The notes under the pieces were generated by a model. It saw nothing but the letters and a program-made list of their open reading frames with translations. It was not told the DNA's origin and searched no databases. Below are positions 1-8,284 of a stretch of 36,982 nt of DNA, in pieces. The DNA is from JAVVTQ01 sp036653595. GTDB taxonomy: Bacteria; Bacillota; Clostridia; Oscillospirales; Ruminococcaceae. Within the stretch, counting starts at the first letter, position 1; every line of letters starts with the position of its first letter. The translations under genes were made by a program, and so were the position numbers. The stretch covers positions 1 through 36,982 of the forward strand of contig JAVVTQ010000014.1 of NCBI GenBank assembly GCA_036653595.1. Direction: 5' to 3'.

Positions 1-33
1 CTGCGCTTCGAGAACGTTTTATCATCAATTTGC

Positions 34-84
34 CGAAGCTGCGCTTCGTCTCGCGGCTTCGCCGCGCCTATCGCTTCGCGATAG
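34..84. repeat. Three tandem mini-hairpins (REP-like)
   Basis: Three short perfect palindromes stand in a row. 34-39 pairs with 43-48 around loop TGC, 52-57 with 61-66 around loop TTC, and 68-74 with 78-84 around loop TTC. The decamer at 1-10 recurs at 39-48 with one offset base of context, so the array may continue left of the window. The last hairpin covers the -35 zone of the next gene's promoter. They resemble bacterial interspersed palindromes. Their family is not identified. Confidence 0.6.
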
Positions 85-90
85 AAATTG

Positions 91-99
91 TGGTATAAT
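91..99 (+). promoter_or_regulatory. Extended -10 promoter of the S9 peptidase gene
   Basis: TGGTATAAT is an extended -10 element (TGn plus TATAAT at 94-99). The hexamer 17 bp upstream (71-76) is a poor -35 and lies inside the third hairpin, so the extended -10 probably carries the promoter. The leader to the ATG at 133 is about 27 nt and contains GAGGTG. Confidence 0.55.
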
Positions 100-132
100 A
101 TAAAACAATTTAAAAATTGCGAGGTGTGATAG

Positions 133-2133
133 ATGAAAAAAGTGGATTATGAGCATTTCGGACGCTTTAAATTTCCGTGCAGCGTCAGTGCTTGCGGTGA
201 GGATATTTACTTTACAGTAAAAGAAGCCGATTTTGATGAGAATAAATACAAAAGCAATCTATACGTTATATCAAGCGGCGTTCAGAAGAAGCTTACATCT
301 TCAGGCGATGTGGCGGCATATTACCTTATGGAAGACGGCGTCGTCTTTCCCGCTCTTCGACTTGAAAAAGACAAGGAAGCCGCAAAAAACAAAAGACAGC
401 TCACTGTTTTTCAAAAACTGCCATACGACGGCGGAGAGGCTCAGGAATGGCTTAGAGTAGACAAAAATATCGGTGAAGCAGCGTTCCTGTCAGACACGGG
501 GTTTATATTCACTGCGTTGTATTCGCACTCATACGAAGCCGCACTTAAGTCGGCAGAGGGCGATGTGGACAAGGCTCTTGCTGTCATAAAGGACGACGGT
601 GATTATGCGGTCATGGACGAAATTCCATTTTGGTTCAACGGCGAGGGAATGCTCAATAAAATTCGCGCGAGACTGTATATGTACGACAAAGGCGAAATCA
701 CCGCGCTGACCGACGAGTTCACCAATATCTCAATACTGGCATTGTCAAAGAGCAAAAGGACTGCGATTCTGAGTGCAAATTCATATACTGACAAAATGAT
801 GTGCGAGGACAAGCTGCTGTCGCTGGATATCGCCTCGAAAGTGGTGACCGACATAAGCTTTGACGGATGCATCGGCTATTATGGCGCAGGCTTTATAAAT
901 GACGACGAGCTGTGCGTGGTCGGACAGAAAGACAGAGAATATGGGATGAGTGAAAACCCCATAATATACCGCTACAACCTAGTGACGAAAAAGGCCGCTG
1001 CTGTCTATGACAAGGGCGAGCACGCTTTTGGCAATTCCGTTGGGAGCGATGTAAAAATGGGCAGGGCAATACCAGCGGAGCTGATGATTCGGGATGAAAA
1101 GCTGTATCTGCTCGACACGCAAGACGACACTGCCGCGATTATTTGCGTCGACTTAAAAAGCGGAGAAATTCACATTGTGACAAAGGAGCGCGGGTCAGTC
1201 AATGAGGCGGTATTTTTCAATGACGGTTTTGCCGCGATTGCGATGCGCGGCGATATGGGCTGTGAGGTATATAAAATAGGAATGGACGGCGCTGAGACGG
1301 CGCTGTCATCAATGAATTCTGCGCTGTGCGCCGAATATGAAACCGTTACACCGATGGATTTGACATTTACAAACAAGCACGGTGTGGAGATACGCGGTTT
1401 TGTAATGAAGCCGGTCAACGCAAAAAAAGGCGAAAAATATCCGACTATACTCGATATTCACGGAGGCCCTAAAACTGTTTACGGCTGCTGCTATTTTCAT
1501 GAAATGCAGCTCTGGGCGGGCATGGGCTATGCCGTCATTTTCTGCAATCCGACGGGAAGTGACGGAAAGGGCGATGAATTTTCCGACATACGCGGAAAAT
1601 ACGGAACGGTCGACTACGAGGACCTAATGCAGTTTTGCGACGAAGCGATTGCGAGATGTGAATTCATCGATGCAAATAAAATGGGTGTCACAGGCGGCAG
1701 CTATGGCGGGTTCATGACAAACTGGATAATCGGCCACACAAATCGCTTTAAGGCGGCCGCATCACAGCGCAGTATCGCCAACTGGACAAGCTTCCAGAAC
1801 ATGTCCGACATAGGTTACTATTTTGCTGCAGATCAATGCAAAGCCGACATGTGGCAGGAAAACGGATTTGAAAAAATGTGGGAGCATTCGCCCGTTAAAT
1901 ATGCCAACCAGTGCAGCACGCCGACACTTTTCATCCATTCCGAAGAGGACTTTCGCTGCCCCTCCGCAGAGGGAATCCAAATGTTCACTGCACTCAAAAT
2001 AAACGGGGTACAGGCGCGTTTGTGCATGTTCAAAGGTGAGAATCACGAGCTTTCGAGAAGCGGCAAGCCAAAACACCGCGTGCGTCGCCTCATGGAAATT
2101 ACACAGTGGTTTGACAAATATCTAAAAGCATAG
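133..2133 (+). CDS. S9 family peptidase (prolyl oligopeptidase/acylaminoacyl peptidase type)
   Basis: This 666-residue protein has the two-part layout of S9 serine peptidases: an N-terminal beta-propeller-like half (to about residue 400) and a C-terminal alpha/beta-hydrolase domain. The nucleophile elbow GGSYGG places the catalytic Ser at 523. The likely Asp is 607 (EEDFRCP) and the likely His is 638 (GENHE), giving a complete Ser-Asp-His triad. The HGGP motif around 443-446 is the usual oxyanion strand. No signal peptide or membrane segment is seen, so it should be cytoplasmic and trim short peptides. ATG 133 follows GAGGTG at good spacing. It appears monocistronic, downstream of a hairpin array. 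The exact specificity (dipeptidyl, acylaminoacyl or oligopeptidase) cannot be told from sequence. Confidence 0.93.
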   Translation: MKKVDYEHFGRFKFPCSVSACGEDIYFTVKEADFDENKYKSNLYVISSGVQKKLTSSGDVAAYYLMEDGVVFPALRLEKDKEAAKNKRQLTVFQKLPYDGGEAQEWLRVDKNIGEAAFLSDTGFIFTALYSHSYEAALKSAEGDVDKALAVIKDDGDYAVMDEIPFWFNGEGMLNKIRARLYMYDKGEITALTDEFTNISILALSKSKRTAILSANSYTDKMMCEDKLLSLDIASKVVTDISFDGCIGYYGAGFINDDELCVVGQKDREYGMSENPIIYRYNLVTKKAAAVYDKGEHAFGNSVGSDVKMGRAIPAELMIRDEKLYLLDTQDDTAAIICVDLKSGEIHIVTKERGSVNEAVFFNDGFAAIAMRGDMGCEVYKIGMDGAETALSSMNSALCAEYETVTPMDLTFTNKHGVEIRGFVMKPVNAKKGEKYPTILDIHGGPKTVYGCCYFHEMQLWAGMGYAVIFCNPTGSDGKGDEFSDIRGKYGTVDYEDLMQFCDEAIARCEFIDANKMGVTGGSYGGFMTNWIIGHTNRFKAAASQRSIANWTSFQNMSDIGYYFAADQCKADMWQENGFEKMWEHSPVKYANQCSTPTLFIHSEEDFRCPSAEGIQMFTALKINGVQARLCMFKGENHELSRSGKPKHRVRRLMEITQWFDKYLKA

Positions 2134-2195
2134 CTGTTTTTGCCCGTCTGCCAATAAAACACCTGCTTTAGTGATGCAGTTGTAATTTCATGTGG

Positions 2196-2227
2196 TCGGC
2201 ACCTCATATTATTTAATGAGGTGTTGA
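2196..2227 (+). promoter_or_regulatory. Hairpin sequestering a Shine-Dalgarno
   Basis: Bases 2196-2207 pair with 2216-2227 in an uninterrupted 12-bp stem (two G-U pairs) around an 8-nt AU-rich loop. The right arm contains the ribosome binding site ATGAGGTG of the small ORF that starts at 2230. In mRNA the site would be occluded unless the stem melts or is opened. There is no U-tract after the stem, so it is not a terminator. Confidence 0.55.
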
Positions 2228-2229
2228 AT

Positions 2230-2403
2230 ATGCAAAATGATCTTCATGATGTCGAAAAAAGTGCCATTCCTGATGAAAATGCGCAGAGGACGCTGAGCCT
2301 CAGTGAACTGCTCAACAATTATCTAAGAGAGAGACAAAGGCAAGAGCGCGAGGCAAAGAAAGATAGGGAAATTGCGGCTGTCAAAGACAAAGGTACAAAC
2401 TGA
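2230..2403 (+). CDS. Small hypothetical protein, 57 residues
   Basis: I do not recognise this protein. The ATG at 2230 is preferred over the in-frame GTG at 2221, because GAGGTG (2218-2223) sits 6 nt upstream of the ATG and overlaps the GTG. The product is 57 residues and soluble. A short Ser/Leu-rich segment (TLSLSELLNNYL) is followed by a tail very rich in Arg, Glu, Lys and Gln (YLRERQRQEREAKKDREI), which should form a charged amphipathic helix or short coiled coil. A terminator follows 55 nt downstream. The good ribosome binding site and the flanking terminator support expression. Its ribosome binding site is buried in a hairpin, which suggests translational control. No function is proposed. 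Confidence 0.5.
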   Translation: MQNDLHDVEKSAIPDENAQRTLSLSELLNNYLRERQRQEREAKKDREIAAVKDKGTN

Positions 2404-2458
2404 AACGGCAGAGGCGAAGACCGGGTATAAATTTTCATGGTAATCAAAAGCATGTAAA

Positions 2459-2504
2459 AAAATACAGCAGTTGCCTGTAATCTTGCGGGTGACTGCTGTA
2501 TTTT
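2459..2504 (+). terminator. Rho-independent terminator
   Basis: A perfect 13-bp stem pairs 2459-2471 with 2492-2504. It can extend inward by about six more pairs with G-U pairs. A-tracts on the left and T-tracts on the right allow action in both directions. It closes the S9 peptidase/small ORF unit. Confidence 0.75.
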
Positions 2505-2580
2505 AAAGGGCTTTTTCGTATTATTATACTCATGGCTAAAAAATATCGGTTTTAACTATGAAAATTTAGAGAATATTTCA

Positions 2581-2609
2581 TTGCCAAAACGCTTTAGCGC
2601 GAATATAAT
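2581..2609 (+). promoter_or_regulatory. Sigma-A promoter of gdhA
   Basis: TTGCCA (2581-2586), a 17-bp spacer and TATAAT (2604-2609) precede gdhA by 29 nt. The spacer holds a small palindrome, GCTTTAGC-like (2591-2600). Confidence 0.75.
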
Positions 2610-2638
2610 TTAAAGTGTTAAAGAAAGGCGGCATGACA

Positions 2639-3989
2639 ATGAAAAACAGATACATAAGCAGTGTTTACGACACTGTGTGCAGAAGAAATGCAAATGAGAC
2701 GGAATTTCAGCAGGCTGTGTTTGAAGTGCTGGAGTCACTGGAGCCTGTTATAGAGAGCAATCCGATATACGAAAAACTGGCAATACTCGNNNNNNNNNNG
2801 TCTGGTTGAGCCGGAGCGGTTTGTGCAGTTTAGAGTTCCTTGGGTTGATGACAGCGGCAAGGTCATGGTAAACCGCGGCTATCGCGTGCAGTTTAACTCG
2901 GCAATCGGACCGTACAAGGGAGGGATTCGTCTTCATCCCAGCGTCAATGCCTCCGTCATCAAGTTTTTGGGGTTCGAGCAGACATTTAAAAACAGCTTGA
3001 CATCACTGCCGATGGGCGGTGCTAAGGGCGGGAGCGATTTTGACCCAAAGGGTAAATCCGACAACGAGGTTATGCGCTTTTGTCAGAGCTTTATGACAGA
3101 GCTTTACAGGCATATAGGGGCAAACACAGACGTGCCCGCCGGAGATATTGGTGTTGGGGCGAGGGAGATAGGGTATTTGTTCGGCCAGTATAAGCGGCTG
3201 ACAAATGAGTTTTCAGGGGTTCTGACAGGCAAGGGCTTGAGCTTCGGAGGTTCGTTGGCTCGGACACAGGCGACAGGCTATGGACTTTGCTATTTTGCGG
3301 AGCAGGCCCTGAATAAGATGAGAAATGATACGCTCGCAGGCAAGCGCGTTGTGGTGAGTGGGTCGGGAAACGTCGCCGTATACACGGTGGAAAAGGCGAC
3401 GCAGATGGGCGCTAAAGTGCTGACGGTTTCGGATTCCGCCGGCTGCATCTATGACGAAAATGGTATAGACCTCGCGGTGCTAAAGCAAGTCAAGGAAGTC
3501 GAGAAGGCGAGAATATCGGAGTATGCCGCGCGCGTCAGTTCGGCAAAATATTTTGAAAACCGTGCCGAAGTTTTCAACATTCCATGTGACATTGCGTTTC
3601 CCTGTGCCACGCAAAATGAGCTTGACAAAAGCAGCGCGGAGTCGCTTGTCAAAAATGGCGTCATAGCCGTCTGCGAGGGCGCCAATATGCCGAGCACTCT
3701 CGAAGCCATTGCTGTATTTCAAAAGGCAGGTATTGTTTTTGGACCGGCAAAGGCCTCAAATGCAGGTGGCGTCGCCACCTCGGGGCTGGAAATGGCACAG
3801 AACTCTATGAGATATTCGTGGACTTTTGAAGAGGTAGACGCAAAGCTAAAGGTAATTATGGAGAACATTTTCAAAAATATTTATGAGGCTTCGACTATGT
3901 ATGGAGTTGAGGGCAACCTTGTTTTCGGAGCAAATATCGCGGGCTTCAAAAAGGTGTCCGACGCGATGATTGCGCAGGGTATCGTGTGA
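2639..3989 (+). CDS. gdhA: NADP-type glutamate dehydrogenase (contains assembly gap)
   Basis: It catalyses reversible reductive amination of 2-oxoglutarate to glutamate in the cytoplasm, the route for ammonium assimilation. The protein follows hexameric bacterial GdhA closely: RVQFNSAIGPYKGG, the Lys-bearing segment PMGGAKGGSDFDPKG, DVPAGDIGVG, and the nucleotide-binding GSGNVA. Ten Ns at 2790-2799 split the frame. The reading frames on either side match if the true gap is three bases. The codons then give L-E-R-L-V-E-P-E-R and a protein of 447 residues, the length of E. coli GdhA, so the gene is probably intact and the N-run arbitrary. ATG 2639 is chosen over ATG 2633 because AAAGGCGG ends only about one base before the latter. 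A consensus-like promoter lies just upstream. Confidence 0.95.
2790..2799. other. Assembly gap (10 N)
   Basis: There are ten undetermined bases inside gdhA. Reading-frame continuity needs a gap divisible by three, so the length shown cannot be the true length. Three bases fit the family alignment best. Confidence 0.95.
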
Positions 3990-4160
3990 TTTTGGCGGGA
4001 TTTTGTCCTCTCCGGTTTTGCTGCTTATAAAAAGCTTCCGAAAGACAAAGTGTATTTGATTAGAACCGTCTCTTAGCTTTATCAGGCTGCTTTTTTGAAA
4101 AGGCCGGGCACTTTTGCTGCTTTGACGATAAAGCTGATGAAGTCCGAAAGACAACAAATA

Positions 4161-4200
4161 AAAAAAGCGACGCTCACGGACTTGTGAGCGTCGCTTATTA
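4161..4200. terminator. Bidirectional terminator between gdhA and the AI-2E permease
   Basis: A perfect 11-bp GC-rich stem (4167-4177 with 4184-4194) carries an A-run on the left and a T-rich run on the right. It serves the convergent genes gdhA (plus) and the permease (minus). I see no gene in the remaining 3990-4252 spacer. Confidence 0.85.
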
Positions 4201-4252
4201 TTTTGAACACAAATTGTGCATTTGCGAAGTGAAAGGGAAGCGGCTTAAAGAA

Positions 4253-5464
4253 TCAATGCCATTTTCCTTTTTTTTGCGCTGTCGGGCTTTCTGTATCCTC
4301 GTAGGGCTTTGATATTTCGGCGACACTCAAATTCTTTGCTTTTAGGCGCTCATAGGAATTCTCGCGCAATAGCGCGTAGGCTACGGCTGAAATCGGTATC
4401 ATGACGAGCATTCCCGCAAGCCCCATGAGTGACCCGCCGAGAGTGGCTGCGACGAGCACCCATACCGAGGGAAGCCCAACGGATTTTCCGACTACTCTGG
4501 GATAGACCAAATTGCCCTCGGCCTGCTGAATGACGAGGAACATCACAACAAACCACAGCGCCTTTGTCGGATCCTGCACCAATATAAGAAAAGCACCTAT
4601 GAAGCAGCCGATAAATGCTCCGAAAATCGGTATCAGCGCGGTGAAGCCGACCAGCACGCTTATCAGCATCACGTAGGGGAAGCGGAATATCCACATTGCA
4701 ACGGCAAACATGACGCCGATGATGCATGCCTCCAGACATTGCCCTGTGATAAAATGTGCAAATGCGTTTTTTGACATATAAAGCACACGGACGGTTTTTT
4801 CGGCGCGCGCGGGCTTCAACCACGAATAGAGCAGCATCTTGCCCTGACGCGAGAGGGTTTCCTTTGACATGAGAATGTATATAGAAAATATAATTCCGAC
4901 AAATGCGTTGAACACACCGCCGAAAAGAGCGGTGGCAAAGGTGATTGTGGAGCCGACAACCCCGCTGGCGCCGGCTTGAACCCAAGACATTATATTTGTA
5001 ACCAAGCTCTGCCAGTCAAACCGCAGAGTGCTCAGCCAGTTGGCGAGCTGAGGCGTTTCATCAAAAATCTTTTTGCCCCATGCGGTTATGTCACTTGCAA
5101 GCTCAGTCATGAACTGCGGCACACTCTCGATGAGTATGGTGACCGTTTTTACAAGCTCAGGAATAACGGCAACGCACACAAAAACTATGATGGCAAAGCA
5201 AAAAAGAAAGGACAGAACGAGTGAAATCGGCTTGCGAAGTTTTTGCAACCTTGCGTTTTTCCTAAACAGATGTCTTTCGAAAAAAGACATCGGCACGTTG
5301 AGAATAAAAGCAAGCGCACCGCCTATCAAAAAAGGCGTCAGGACAGAGGATATCGAACCGAGCAGCTCCAAAATCTTCTCAGGATGGTAAAGCCCCCAGC
5401 ACAGCAGCATGATTATTGCGGCGAGAAGCAAAAGCTTTCGAAAGGTTTTGTTGTTTAGTTCCAT
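4253..5464 (-). CDS. AI-2E family (PerM/YtvI-like) membrane permease
   Basis: This polytopic membrane protein of 403 residues from the chosen start shows the AI-2E exporter/PerM pattern. Two N-terminal hydrophobic hairpins are followed by a less hydrophobic stretch around residues 100-175, then a series of membrane helices containing the family's GxxxxIPxxG-type segment (LVGFTALIPIFGAFIG). Members have been linked to autoinducer-2 or other small-molecule export and, in Bacillus, to sporulation (YtvI). The substrate cannot be inferred here. The start at 5464 (MELNNK) is preferred over an in-frame start 33 nt upstream because AAAGGA lies 7 nt before it. The C-terminal tail is short, polar and Lys-rich. 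It has its own promoter and no partner genes. Confidence 0.85.
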   Translation of the reverse strand: MELNNKTFRKLLLLAAIIMLLCWGLYHPEKILELLGSISSVLTPFLIGGALAFILNVPMSFFERHLFRKNARLQKLRKPISLVLSFLFCFAIIVFVCVAVIPELVKTVTILIESVPQFMTELASDITAWGKKIFDETPQLANWLSTLRFDWQSLVTNIMSWVQAGASGVVGSTITFATALFGGVFNAFVGIIFSIYILMSKETLSRQGKMLLYSWLKPARAEKTVRVLYMSKNAFAHFITGQCLEACIIGVMFAVAMWIFRFPYVMLISVLVGFTALIPIFGAFIGCFIGAFLILVQDPTKALWFVVMFLVIQQAEGNLVYPRVVGKSVGLPSVWVLVAATLGGSLMGLAGMLVMIPISAVAYALLRENSYERLKAKNLSVAEISKPYEDTESPTAQKKGKWH

Positions 5465-5511
5465 GAAAATATCCTTTGCAGCAGGCGTTTTTACCAAATG
5501 TTTCTTTTTGC

Positions 5512-5540
5512 ATTATACCAAATAGAAAAACAAATTACAA
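5512..5540 (-). promoter_or_regulatory. Promoter of the AI-2E permease gene
   Basis: On the minus strand, TTGTAA (5540-5535), a 17-bp spacer and TATAAT (5517-5512) are preceded by TGG, making an extended -10. It separates the permease from the pyr operon end at 5605. Confidence 0.7.
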
Positions 5541-5604
5541 TTTATTAAGGCTCTTTGCGGGGAAGAAAAGAATCGAAAAACCTCCCATTTCGCCAAAAAG
5601 CAAA

Positions 5605-6021
5605 TCACTTGCCGCGCGTCTCGCAGTAAATGCAGCGGTAGGTGCGGCTTTTTGAATCGGTCAGCTTGAATATGTGGTCAAGCTCCTGTTCACAGGAGGT
5701 GATGCAGCGCGGGTTTTTGCAAAAAAGCACATTTTTAAGCTCATGCGGCAAGGCGAGATGCTTCTTTTCGATAACTGAACCGTCTCTGATATAATTCACG
5801 GTGATTTCAGGGTCAAGATAGCCGAGCACATCTAGGTTTATATCTATGGGCGCGTCGATTTTTACGATATCTTTTTTGTCGGTCTTTGTGCTCTTTGCGT
5901 TGCGAATCACCGCCACCGAGCAATCCAACGTGTCGAGCCTTAGGTAGTTGTAAACCTCCATTCCGTTGCCCGCTGTGATATGGTCGATGACGATGCCGTC
6001 TTTTATGGTGTCAATATTCAC
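5605..6021 (-). CDS. pyrI: Aspartate carbamoyltransferase regulatory subunit
   Basis: PyrI dimers join PyrB trimers into the allosteric ATCase holoenzyme and bind nucleotides (CTP, ATP, UTP) at the N-terminal domain. The 138 residues contain the expected zinc site near the C-terminus: Cys101, Cys106, Cys130 and Cys133 (CKNPRC and CIYC). The N-terminal part carries the usual I-D-H-I-x-x-G-x-G opening. Its ATG overlaps the pyrB stop by 4 nt, so the two subunits are translationally coupled. It is the last gene of the nine-gene operon. I see no convincing terminator before the permease promoter at 5512-5540. Its presence implies feedback-regulated ATCase in addition to any transcriptional control. 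Confidence 0.95.
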   Translation of the reverse strand: MNIDTIKDGIVIDHITAGNGMEVYNYLRLDTLDCSVAVIRNAKSTKTDKKDIVKIDAPIDINLDVLGYLDPEITVNYIRDGSVIEKKHLALPHELKNVLFCKNPRCITSCEQELDHIFKLTDSKSRTYRCIYCETRGK

Positions 6022-6947
6022 AATTGCGCCTCCAAAAGCATTAAAATGAGAGCCATGCGGATGTATTTGCCGTTTTCAACCTGTTTAAAGTAGCAGGCGC
6101 GCGTGTCGGCATCAACGCAGCGGGCAATCTCGTTGACTCGAGGGAGCGGATGCATTATGCAGAGATCTTTTTTCGCGCCAGCGAGCTTTTCTTCTGTCAA
6201 AATATAGCTGTCCTTTAGGCGGATATAATCGGCTTCGCAAAAAAAGCGTTCGCGCTGAACCCGTGTCATATAAAGGACATCAAGCTGCGGTATTGCGCCG
6301 CAGAGATCGGGATTTTCAACAAATGCGGGTGCAAAGCCGGCGCTCTGGGCGTTTGTTTTTACATATTCCGGAAGCCTAAGCTCCGAGGGGGAAATCAGGA
6401 CGAATTTTGTGTTTTGATAGCGGGACAAGGCCGCTATCAGAGAGTGAACAGTCCTGCCGAATTTCAAATCTCCGCAAAGACCTACGGTCAGATTATCGAG
6501 TGAACCCCTCTCGCGGTGAATTGTGAGCAAATCGGCCAGCGTCTGCGTCGGGTGGCTGTGCCCTCCGTCGCCTGCATTGATGACAGGCACCTGTGAATTG
6601 TATGCAGCCACGCGCGGCGCGCCTTCTTTTGGATGGCGCATGGCGATTATGTCGGCAAAACAATTGACCACGCGAACCGTGTCAGCGACGCTTTCACCCT
6701 TTGAAGCAGAGCTCGAATCGGCCGAAGAGAACCCGAGAACGCTTCCGCCAAGCTCCAGCATGGCGGCCTCAAAGGAAAGGCGCGTGCGTGTGCTGGGTTC
6801 AAAAAAGAGAGTGGCAATTTTTTTGCCGCGGCATATGTCACAAAAGCGCTTTTTGTCTTCAAGAATCTGCTCGGAGACAGAGATCAGACCGGATATTTCG
6901 CCGGTTGTGAGGTCTGTAATGTCCAAAAGATGGCGAATAGTATTCAT
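6018..6947 (-). CDS. pyrB: Aspartate carbamoyltransferase catalytic subunit
   Basis: It catalyses carbamoyl phosphate plus aspartate to N-carbamoyl-aspartate, the committed pyrimidine step. The carbamoyl-phosphate loop FFEPSTRTRLSFE has STRTR at residues 52-56. The mobile SKGES loop that donates a Lys to the neighbouring active site is at 82-86. The HPTQ segment (GGHSHPTQTLADLL) and the C-terminal HPLPR motif are also present. At 309 residues it matches the class B catalytic chain that assembles with PyrI. The ATG overlaps the pyrE stop (ATGA, 4 nt), and its own stop overlaps the pyrI start in the same way. Confidence 0.97.
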   Translation of the reverse strand: MNTIRHLLDITDLTTGEISGLISVSEQILEDKKRFCDICRGKKIATLFFEPSTRTRLSFEAAMLELGGSVLGFSSADSSSASKGESVADTVRVVNCFADIIAMRHPKEGAPRVAAYNSQVPVINAGDGGHSHPTQTLADLLTIHRERGSLDNLTVGLCGDLKFGRTVHSLIAALSRYQNTKFVLISPSELRLPEYVKTNAQSAGFAPAFVENPDLCGAIPQLDVLYMTRVQRERFFCEADYIRLKDSYILTEEKLAGAKKDLCIMHPLPRVNEIARCVDADTRACYFKQVENGKYIRMALILMLLEAQL

Positions 6948-7573
6948 TTAAACCAGCTTTCGTCGGAGGGATTATCGCGAAATTTAAGTATGCGTGCAAC
7001 ATCCTCCTTTTCGATTAGACCCAGCTGTGCGCCGATTTCGGCGAGAACATCCAGATTGGAGAGGCTGTGGTTAACCACGTTGGACTTCTCTAGCTTGTCC
7101 AAACCGCTTTTCATGCCATAGGTAAATATGCTCACGATTCCGAGAACCTCAGCACCGGCCTCGCGCAGAGCCTCGACCACCTCAATTACGCTTCCGCCTG
7201 TAGATATCAAGTCCTCGACGACGACGACGCGCTGACCTTTTTCAAGCTTACCCTCAATCCTGTTTGTCCTGCCATGATCCTTTGCCGAGGAACGAACATA
7301 GCCCATGGGCAGCTTCATTATATGGCCGCAGATTGCCGCGTGCGCTATGCCCGCCGTGCTTGTCCCCATGAGAACCTCACAGGTGGGGAAATGCTGAGCG
7401 ATGAGGCCGCACAGGCCATTTTCGATTTTGTCGCGCACCGTTGGAGACGTTAGTGTCAATCTATTGTCGCAGTAAATAGGGCTTTTGATGCCGCTTGCCC
7501 ACGTGAATGGTTCATTGGGACTAAGAAATACCGCCCCGATTGATAAAAGAGCCTTTGCAGTTTCCTTTTCCAT
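6944..7573 (-). CDS. pyrE: Orotate phosphoribosyltransferase
   Basis: It transfers ribose 5-phosphate from PRPP to orotate, giving OMP. The PRPP-binding loop reads VVVVEDLISTGGS at about residues 117-129. The catalytic mobile loop (RSSAKDHGRTNRIEG) lies at 94-108 and carries the usual Lys-Asp-His-Gly core. At 209 residues it is normal for Firmicutes PyrE. The start is supported by GAGGGGAAT upstream of ATG 7573. The spacing to pyrF is 12 nt, and it overlaps pyrB by 4 nt. Confidence 0.96.
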   Translation of the reverse strand: MEKETAKALLSIGAVFLSPNEPFTWASGIKSPIYCDNRLTLTSPTVRDKIENGLCGLIAQHFPTCEVLMGTSTAGIAHAAICGHIMKLPMGYVRSSAKDHGRTNRIEGKLEKGQRVVVVEDLISTGGSVIEVVEALREAGAEVLGIVSIFTYGMKSGLDKLEKSNVVNHSLSNLDVLAEIGAQLGLIEKEDVARILKFRDNPSDESWFK

Positions 7574-7585
7574 TATGATTCCCCT

Positions 7586-8284
7586 CTAATTCAAAAATTC
7601 TCTTACACAGCGCTCGTAGGCTGCGACAGGGTCGGAGGCCTGAGTGATGGGCCTCCCGACGACGATGAAGTCGGAGCCGTTTTCACGTGCCATGGCGGGT
7701 GTCATTATTCGCTTTTGGTCATCGGTGATGTTGTCGGAAAAACGAATTCCGGGAGTGACTGTAATAAAGCTCGAGCCACAGACGCTCTTGACCTTTTTGG
7801 ACTCGTGCGGAGAGCAAACTATTCCGTCAAGACCTGCCGTTTTGGCATTGTTTGCATAGTGAAGCACCGTCTCTTCCATGGAGGACTCAATCAAAAGCTC
7901 GTCGCGCAGCGCGATGGCGTTTGTGGAGGTGAGCTGAGTCACGGCAACGAGAAGCGGACGAGTGCCGTCTGCGCGAACAAGCCCTGCCAGGGCAGCCTTC
8001 ATCATCTCAATCGTGCCGCAGGCATGCAGGTTGCACATGTCGACATCGAGGCGCGACAGGGAAGACATTGCGCGCCCGACAGTGTTTGGAATGTCGTGCA
8101 GCTTTAAGTCGAGAAAAATTTTGTGTCCGCGTTTTTTTATCTCTCGGACAATTTCCGGACCTTCGGCATAAAAAAGCTCCATGCCGATTTTCACATACGG
8201 CTTTTCTTTGACAAACCTGTCGAGAAACGCGAGAGTGTCCTCTTTTGATGGAAAATCACATGCAATAATAACGTCTCTGTTCAT
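7586..8284 (-). CDS. pyrF: Orotidine 5'-phosphate decarboxylase
   Basis: It decarboxylates OMP to UMP, the last step of the pathway. The catalytic Asp-Lys-Asp array sits in LDLKLHDIPNTV (Asp59, Lys61, Asp64), with Lys32-region KIGMEL before it and the phosphate-gripping IVVGRPI near the C-terminus. At 232 residues it is of the short bacterial group. An AGGAGGTG ribosome binding site precedes ATG 8284. The start codon overlaps the pyrD stop by 4 nt. Confidence 0.97.
   Translation of the reverse strand: MNRDVIIACDFPSKEDTLAFLDRFVKEKPYVKIGMELFYAEGPEIVREIKKRGHKIFLDLKLHDIPNTVGRAMSSLSRLDVDMCNLHACGTIEMMKAALAGLVRADGTRPLLVAVTQLTSTNAIALRDELLIESSMEETVLHYANNAKTAGLDGIVCSPHESKKVKSVCGSSFITVTPGIRFSDNITDDQKRIMTPAMARENGSDFIVVGRPITQASDPVAAYERCVREFLN

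Noticed and set aside
1..90. CRISPR array
   Set aside because: The palindromes differ from each other in sequence and have no regular spacers. No cas gene is present in the window.
4350..4985. 211-codon frame overlapping the AI-2E permease
   Set aside because: It is a shifted frame of the permease on the same strand, with Arg/His-rich composition and no membrane pattern.
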